NCBI RefSeq assembly: GCF_003428335.1 | Contig: NZ_CP031704.1 | Coordinates: forward strand, 310,001-374,000 | Direction: 5' to 3' | Source of the DNA: Solimonas sp. K1W22B-7 | GTDB lineage: Bacteria; Pseudomonadota; Gammaproteobacteria; Nevskiales; Nevskiaceae | Length of the DNA stretch: 64,000 bases | Shown here: positions 59,173 through 64,000 of the stretch, piece after piece | How the letters are laid out: each line of letters opens with the position of its first letter | Numbering within the stretch: position 1 is the first letter of the stretch | Made by a program: the position numbers and the translations under genes | Notes under the pieces: model-generated | Databases searched by the model: none | Seen by the model: the letters and a program-made list of their open reading frames with translations, nothing else | What the model was told of the DNA's origin: nothing

Positions 59173-59877
59173 TTACTGAGGTGCGCCGATCTGCTGGCGC
59201 AGCCAGGCGGCAAAGCCCTTGCGCTGGCGCGAGCACACCAGCACCTGGCCTTCGCCGGCGAACTTCATGACCAGGCCTTCGCCCGAGGTCTGGCTGCTGA
59301 CCAGGTTGGACAGCATGCCGCCGCTGCGCGAGGTGGACATGGTCATTTCGTAGACCAGGTTGGCGTCCCAGGCGATGACGTGACCGTTGTCGATCACCGG
59401 GTTGCTGCCGTGCTTGATGTCGAGCAGGAACAGCGAGCCGAAGCCGCCGACGCAGATCTTGCCCTGGCCCGAGGTCTCCATGATGAAGAAACCGCCGGTG
59501 CCGCCGAACAGCGCGCCGCCGATGCCCTGGGTGCGCACCTTGATGTCCACGGTGGACTCGGCCGCCAGGAAGGCGCCGTCGCTGAGCTTGAACTGGCGCT
59601 GGCCCACGTTGAAGACGTGCAACTGGCCCGGTACCACCTGCGACAGCAGGGTGTCGCCGGGGCCGCGCGTGGCGACGATCTTCTGCGTGAACAGCGACTC
59701 GCCGGCGACCAGGCGGCGGGCGATGCCGCTGAGCAGGCCGCCCTGCATGTTGCCGGAGAGGTCGAGCGTGCCGTCCATCATCACCATGGCGTCGCGCTCG
59801 GCGTAGATCGATTCGCCCTGCTGCAGCGATACGTGCAGGAACGGATCCTGGCCTTCGGTGAGGGTAAAGTCTGCCAT
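59173..59877 (-). CDS. AIM24/TIGR00266 family protein
   Basis: A 234-residue beta-rich protein of the AIM24 group (AERDAMVMMDGTLDLSGNMQGG; GGTGGFFIMETSGQGKICVGG; GHVIAWDANLVYEM). Such proteins form beta-helical, ring-like trimers and are often found beside TerD genes in actinobacteria and proteobacteria. The function is unknown. It lies between TerF-like and TerD genes. Confidence 0.91.
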   Translation of the reverse strand: MADFTLTEGQDPFLHVSLQQGESIYAERDAMVMMDGTLDLSGNMQGGLLSGIARRLVAGESLFTQKIVATRGPGDTLLSQVVPGQLHVFNVGQRQFKLSDGAFLAAESTVDIKVRTQGIGGALFGGTGGFFIMETSGQGKICVGGFGSLFLLDIKHGSNPVIDNGHVIAWDANLVYEMTMSTSRSGGMLSNLVSSQTSGEGLVMKFAGEGQVLVCSRQRKGFAAWLRQQIGAPQ

Positions 59878-59900
59878 TGTGTGTGGGTTCCAGTGAGCGG

Positions 59901-61214
59901 CTAGCGCAGCAGGCCCTTGGCCTTGGCCTGGCTGACCCAGCCGGGATATTCCTTCATCAGCCGCTCGTACATCTCCTGGTCGGAGAGACGGCTGGGATCG
60001 CTGATGTCGCCGAAGTCGGCATTGTCGATGAAACGGCCGCTGAGGTCGTCGAGCTTCTCCAGGAAGTCGAAGCGGGCGCCGCCCACGCCGACGAACTGCC
60101 AGAAGATCGGCTCGAAAGCGGCCTCGCGCACGGTCTTCTCGGACTGGCGCTTGTCGGTGCAGCCGCCGTCGGTCACGAACAGCACGTAGACCGGCAGGTC
60201 GGTGGGCTTGGCCGCCGCGCTGCGCGCGCCGCCGTAGCCGTAGAAGCGGCGCACCATGTCGATGACCGGCGCGTAGTCGGTGCCGCCGCCCAGGCCATGG
60301 CGGGTGACCATCTCCTGGATGCGGCCGCTGAAATTGTCGAGGTTGATCGGGCCGGCGTCGATCGCGCGGCTGTCGAACAGGAAGGTGTCCACCGCGCGGT
60401 CGTCGTCGAACCAGCAGGCCAGCGCCAGCAGGCGATCCGCCACCTGCTGCACCACGCCGCGCCGGAACAGGTTGACCATGGAGCCGGACACATCGAGCAC
60501 GAAGCAGACCTTGGCGCGGTGATCCGACAGCCCCTTCTTGTCCAGCGTGACGCCCGCCACCTTGGCCAGGCTGACCAGCTTGGGCGCCTGCTTCTCCAGC
60601 TGCTTCTCCAGGCGCACGCCCTTGGACAGGTTGACGCCGGGTGCGGCAGGAGGAGTTGCTGGCGCAGCCACCGGAGCGGCTTCTTCCGCCAGTTGCCCGC
60701 CGAAATGCTTGAGCAGCGCCGCCAGGCCGCCGTTGAAACCCTGGCCCAGCGAGGAGTAGCGCCAGAGGCCGTCCTTGCGGTAGACCTCCGCCACCAGCAG
60801 CGCCTTCTCGGCGCCGAAGTCGGCGCCGGAAAACCTGAAGGCCCCGCGCGCCGATCCACCCTGCTGCAGGGTGGCGGCGCCGGCCTTCAGCCCGCTCATC
60901 GTCGCCGCGCCGTCCACCGTGGCGGTGAACACCAGGCGTTCGATGCCGGCCGGCAGCCTGCGCAGGTCCAGGTCGAATGCCGCGCCGCCGCCGGAGCTGT
61001 CCAGCCGCACCCCGCCGCAGGGCGAGGCCAGCTGGTTGAAGAACACCATGTAGGCGTCGTTCGACAGCTTGCCGGCCGCGTCCACGCCGAAGCAGGCGTA
61101 GTCCAGCGCGAACGGCGCTTCCAGCCGCAACTCCAGCCGCAGCGGAGCGTCGGCGTCCAGCAGGTCCGACAGCTTGAGCCGTTGTCCCTGCGTGAGTTCG
61201 CGCATCGCGGTCAT
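59901..61214 (-). CDS. TerD-vWA fusion protein (TerF-like)
   Basis: A 437-residue protein. Residues about 1-175 are a TerD-like domain that lacks the usual GDGDDE calcium motif. Residues about 225-430 are a von Willebrand A domain with the MIDAS motif DVSGSM, the Thr in LGGGTDY and Asp in FVTDGG. The linker is Ala/Pro-rich. An alternative ATG lies three codons downstream. It probably organises a membrane-associated Ter complex by metal-dependent binding. Confidence 0.93.
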   Translation of the reverse strand: MTAMRELTQGQRLKLSDLLDADAPLRLELRLEAPFALDYACFGVDAAGKLSNDAYMVFFNQLASPCGGVRLDSSGGGAAFDLDLRRLPAGIERLVFTATVDGAATMSGLKAGAATLQQGGSARGAFRFSGADFGAEKALLVAEVYRKDGLWRYSSLGQGFNGGLAALLKHFGGQLAEEAAPVAAPATPPAAPGVNLSKGVRLEKQLEKQAPKLVSLAKVAGVTLDKKGLSDHRAKVCFVLDVSGSMVNLFRRGVVQQVADRLLALACWFDDDRAVDTFLFDSRAIDAGPINLDNFSGRIQEMVTRHGLGGGTDYAPVIDMVRRFYGYGGARSAAAKPTDLPVYVLFVTDGGCTDKRQSEKTVREAAFEPIFWQFVGVGGARFDFLEKLDDLSGRFIDNADFGDISDPSRLSDQEMYERLMKEYPGWVSQAKAKGLLR

Positions 61215-61233
61215 GGTGCGGGTTGCGGGTCCG

Positions 61234-61416
61234 TCAGGCCTGCTGCGGCTGCTTGAACGACAGCGCGGTGAGCACCACGCCCAGCACGATCAGCGCGCCC
61301 GCCACGAACGGCAGCGCTTCGCCGAACAGCGCCAGGATCGAGAACTGCATCCCCATCATCGGCAGGATGAAGGCGCCGATTCCGAAAACGAGGCAATAGA
61401 TTCCCCAGCTACGCAT
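61234..61416 (-). CDS. small two-helix membrane protein within ter operon
   Basis: A 60-residue protein of two hydrophobic segments (about 4-23 and 31-52) with a short linker. GGGAGAAG precedes the ATG at 61416. It lies between the TerD and TerF-like genes and its frame is undisturbed, so it is probably real. No family is recognised. It may be a membrane anchor for the Ter complex. Confidence 0.75.
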   Translation of the reverse strand: MRSWGIYCLVFGIGAFILPMMGMQFSILALFGEALPFVAGALIVLGVVLTALSFKQPQQA

Positions 61417-61508
61417 GTTGCTTCTCCCTTCTGGTTTGAAAAAGGGGCCGCACGGCTGCGCGGCCCCGTCTGCGGCCGATCCCCCAAGGACCGGCCGCTC
61501 CGGCCGCC

Positions 61509-62084
61509 TTAGACGTTGACGCCGAAGTTCTTGGCGAGGGGGCCGAGGCCGCCCTTGAAGCCCTGGCCCACGGCCTTGAACTTCCACTCCGCGCCGGCGC
61601 GGTACAGTTCGCCGAAGATCAGCGCGGTTTCGGTGGAGCCGTCTTCCGACAGGTCGTAGCGGGCCAGTTCCTTGCCGTCGGCCTTGTTGAGCACGCGGAT
61701 GTAGGCCTTGGAAATCTGGCCGAAATTCTGCTTGCGCGCTTCGGCGTCGTGGATCGTGACGCTGAAGGACACCTTGTCGACTTCCGCCGGCACGGTGCCC
61801 AGGGAAACGTTGACCACTTCGTCGTCGCCATCGCCGGCGCCGGTGGTGTTGTCGCCCAGGTGCTCGACCGAGCCGTCGGTGGACTTCTTGTTGTTGTAGA
61901 AGATGAAGTCGGAGTCGGCGCGGACCTTGCCGTCGGCCTTCAGCAGGAAGGCGCTGGCGTCGAGGTCGTAGGCGGCGCCGTCGGTGGCGCGAATGTCCCA
62001 GCCCAGGCCAACGACGACATCCTTGAGGCCCGGGGCTTCCTTGTTGAGATTGACGTTACCACCCTTCTGCAAGCTGATAGCCAT
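61509..62084 (-). CDS. TerD family protein
   Basis: A 191-residue TerD-domain protein. [16 protein letters not shown] is the canonical start; [10 protein letters not shown] and [12 protein letters not shown] form the calcium site. It is closest in style to TerD/TerE. It lies upstream of the small membrane protein and is preceded by a spacer of nearly 400 bases, so it may start its own transcript. Confidence 0.95.
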   Translation of the reverse strand: MAISLQKGGNVNLNKEAPGLKDVVVGLGWDIRATDGAAYDLDASAFLLKADGKVRADSDFIFYNNKKSTDGSVEHLGDNTTGAGDGDDEVVNVSLGTVPAEVDKVSFSVTIHDAEARKQNFGQISKAYIRVLNKADGKELARYDLSEDGSTETALIFGELYRAGAEWKFKAVGQGFKGGLGPLAKNFGVNV

Positions 62085-62478
62085 GATCCACTCCTGATAT
62101 TTGATTTACCGATCCCTGCGGGATCTTCTTGCGCCGGACGGCCGCCGGTCCCCGTTTCGGGGGCGACGCGGCCAGGACCGCATGTGGTCCGGCAATCACA
62201 TCACAACCACTCTCTGCACACCATCCGCATGGTCCCCCGAACAGGGGACACATGACGATCCGTCCTTTTTTCGCACGGGATCACGCATCCATTGTCAGGA
62301 TGCCGTCCGCCGTTTCAAGCGCTTTCGCGGACAAAAAGCGGACCCAGTGCTCAAAATATTCCTGAAATATGATGCTTGTATGATCCGCGGCCTGAGGCGT
62401 CACAGGCCCTGCATATAGGGGAGTATCCGGCCCCGATGCGCCTCCTTGGACAGGGGCGCTTTTGAAAAGTGCCCGAGC
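62085..62478. other. 394-base spacer in the ter operon
   Basis: No gene. An AT-rich patch at 62350-62375 contains the palindrome ATATT-CCTGA-AATAT and could be the promoter of the TerD gene at 62084. A GCGCC/GGCGC hairpin (about 62439-62461) just after TerA could end that transcript. Confidence 0.5.
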
Positions 62479-63681
62479 CTACTTCGAGCCCGCCTTCCAG
62501 CGGAAGCCGAAGCCGTAGGCCTGGTCCATCTGCGGATGGGCCTGGAAATATTCCACCAGCTTGCTGGCACGGATGCTGCCGCGATCGTTCTCCAGCATGG
62601 CGATGGCGCACATGCCTTCCGACGAGCCCTGCGATTCCATGTGCGTGACCAGTTCCGGCTGGCCCGGAATGCGGATCGTCACCACGCCGTTGGCCTGCGC
62701 CCAGTTGGGCACGCCCTCGTAGATGAAGGCGAAGATCAGCGCGCGGCGGAAATCCTTCCAGTGCGAGCCGTTGATGCGCAGGTTCTCGCCGGTGGTGGAG
62801 GCGCCCGTGCGGTCGTCGCCCATCAGCTGCGCCCAGGGCGGCTGGTTGAAGCTGCCGAAGTTGCCGCCCAGTGCCTGCACCACGGTCTTGCTGCCGTCGG
62901 CCAGTTCCAGCATGCAGCCCAGGTCCAGGTCGATGCCGCCCGAGCCGCGCGACAGCCAGCCGCCCTTCTTGTTGCCCTTGTCCCAGTTGAGGTTGATCAG
63001 GATCTCGCCGAAGTCGCCGCCGGGCTTGTCCAGCGACACCGGCTTGCGCTTCTCCAGCGTGATCTTGGTGAGGCTCACCGGCGCGGCGGCGGGCCGCGGC
63101 GGCTCCGGCGGCGGGGGAGGAGGGGGCGACGGCGCCGCGGCCGGCGCAGGCGCCTGGTCCGGGTCGTCCTTGATCGTCACGCCGAAGTGGCCGGCGAGCG
63201 GCCCGAGGCCGCCATTGAAACCCTGGCCGATGGCGCGGAATTTCCAGGCGCCGTTGCGCAGGTAGCACTCGCCGAGGATCACCGCGGTCTCGGCCATGCC
63301 GGTGGTGGCCAGCGTGAAGCGCAGCGGCGACTCGCCGCCGCTCACGTCCAGCGTCACCGCTTCGAGCTGGCCGAAGCGCTGGCCGCGCTTCACGCCCTGG
63401 TCGATGGTCAGGCAGAAGGCGATGCGCTCGATGCCGGCCGGCAGCCGCGACAGCTCCACCGAGAACTCGCGCTGCTCCGGCGCCAGGCGCGCGGCATCGC
63501 CGGCCACGCTGGGCTGGCCGTAGAACAGGAAACCCTCGTCGCCGGTGACCTTGCCGGACTCGGTGAGCAGGTAGGCGCTGGCGTCCAGCACCAGCGGCGT
63601 GGAGCCCGGGGCCTGGGTGATGCGCAGCGTCAGTCGGGTGGCGCCGAGCGCCGCGTTCTGTCCGGCTTGCAGTTCGATCAT
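62479..63681 (-). CDS. terA: TerA-like tellurium resistance protein
   Basis: A 400-residue protein. Residues 1-165 are a TerD-like domain (MIELQAGQNAALG) without the GDGDDE calcium motif. A Pro-rich linker (about 176-198) follows, then a second TerD-like domain typical of TerA (ILINLNWDKGNKK; SGGIDLDLGCMLELADG; GENLRINGSHW). Length and order fit TerA. It is the farthest complete upstream gene in the operon within the window. Confidence 0.9.
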   Translation of the reverse strand: MIELQAGQNAALGATRLTLRITQAPGSTPLVLDASAYLLTESGKVTGDEGFLFYGQPSVAGDAARLAPEQREFSVELSRLPAGIERIAFCLTIDQGVKRGQRFGQLEAVTLDVSGGESPLRFTLATTGMAETAVILGECYLRNGAWKFRAIGQGFNGGLGPLAGHFGVTIKDDPDQAPAPAAAPSPPPPPPPEPPRPAAAPVSLTKITLEKRKPVSLDKPGGDFGEILINLNWDKGNKKGGWLSRGSGGIDLDLGCMLELADGSKTVVQALGGNFGSFNQPPWAQLMGDDRTGASTTGENLRINGSHWKDFRRALIFAFIYEGVPNWAQANGVVTIRIPGQPELVTHMESQGSSEGMCAIAMLENDRGSIRASKLVEYFQAHPQMDQAYGFGFRWKAGSK

Positions 63682-63712
63682 GGGCAGTCTTCGTGTGGGT
63701 GCGTGTGGACGA

Positions 63713-64000
63713 TCAGCGGCAGTCGACCAGCTGCACGTGCAGCAGGCGGCCGCCTTCGGCGCGGGACAGCAGCAGCTTCATGTCTTCCTTCAGTTCCACC
63801 TTCTCGCCCACCGGCACCGGCAGGTTGTCGGTGGCGTCGAACAGCTCCGGCATGCGCTCGTTGACCAGGTACCAGCGGTCCTGGTGGAACACGAAGTAGC
63901 CGGCGCGCTGGCGCTGGTCCTGCGTGAGTTTTTCGTTGGGCGCGATGTTGCGGCTGACGTGCCAGGAGAACAGCGACTGGTTGGTGTAGACCATCAGGCG
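63713..64000 (-). CDS. C-terminal part of an unrecognised protein, cut by the window end
   Basis: The frame is open to the window edge, so 95-96 C-terminal residues are visible. They read as a soluble beta-rich domain (YFVFHQDRWYLVNERMPELF; KVELKEDMKLLLS). I do not recognise it; by position it belongs to the ter operon, and it could be the end of a regulatory or vWA-associated protein. The methionine at 63994 is probably internal. Confidence 0.6.
   Translation of the reverse strand, partial: RLMVYTNQSLFSWHVSRNIAPNEKLTQDQRQRAGYFVFHQDRWYLVNERMPELFDATDNLPVPVGEKVELKEDMKLLLSRAEGGRLLHVQLVDCR

Overview
This window is a chromosomal segment of a high-GC gammaproteobacterium. The 23S/5S rRNA sequences, the plsY-birA-coaX order and the dispersed palindromic repeats of Pseudomonas/Xanthomonas type support this. 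The lipid-oriented gene content (lipase, acyl desaturase with its own reductase, AraC and TetR regulators) would fit the Nevskiaceae/Solimonadaceae, but that family-level placement is inference only.

Layout. 1-1390: end of an rRNA operon (23S 3' part, 5S, terminator). 1500-13985: mostly housekeeping genes: zinc-ribbon membrane protein, tRNA-Thr(UGU), a TadG-like protein, coaX/birA/plsY, an M61 aminopeptidase, a di-haem lipoprotein, a PHP-domain lipoprotein, a serine beta-lactamase-like hydrolase and a SWIB protein with a histone H1-like tail. 14694-24749: AraC regulator, DUF2505 protein, metallophosphoesterase, a secreted ricin-type lectin next to a secreted lipase, then a TetR regulator and a DesCB-like desaturase operon with rich operator DNA. 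24801-29816: a complete class II microcin-type locus (TolC, C39-peptidase ABC exporter, HlyD-type adaptor) with a 57-residue double-glycine peptide gene. 30330-32698: WYL regulator, GST, GFA enzyme, cold-shock protein. 33074-39943: MexEF-OprN-like RND efflux operon with a divergent TetR gene.

40000-51000 is an accessory island. It holds four toxin-antitoxin modules (RHH/RelE-ParE, VapBC, ParDE, HipBA), an orphan RelB-type antitoxin, a frameshifted partial copy of the neighbouring efflux TetR gene, and in the middle a visibly AT-richer module. That module contains a small protein, a C5-cytosine methyltransferase, a large GHKL-family ATPase, an unrecognised 277-residue protein and a DUF6339-type protein, all on the minus strand with start/stop overlaps, facing a convergent Vsr endonuclease. 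It looks like a modification-based defence system without a classical restriction endonuclease and is the best candidate for an under-described system here.

51201-53136 encodes an SDR and a double-hotdog dehydratase. 53294-64000 (all minus strand) is a tellurium-resistance-type stress operon: TerA, two TerD proteins, a TerD-vWA (TerF-like) protein, an AIM24-like protein and a two-helix membrane protein. These are followed by five tightly overlapping enzymes (ATP-grasp, two phosphoribosyltransferase-like proteins, HAD phosphatase, CitE-like lyase) that match the predicted biosynthetic module associated with Ter proteins.

Several families of dispersed palindromic repeats, including two copies of a MITE-like element of about 130 bp, lie between genes.
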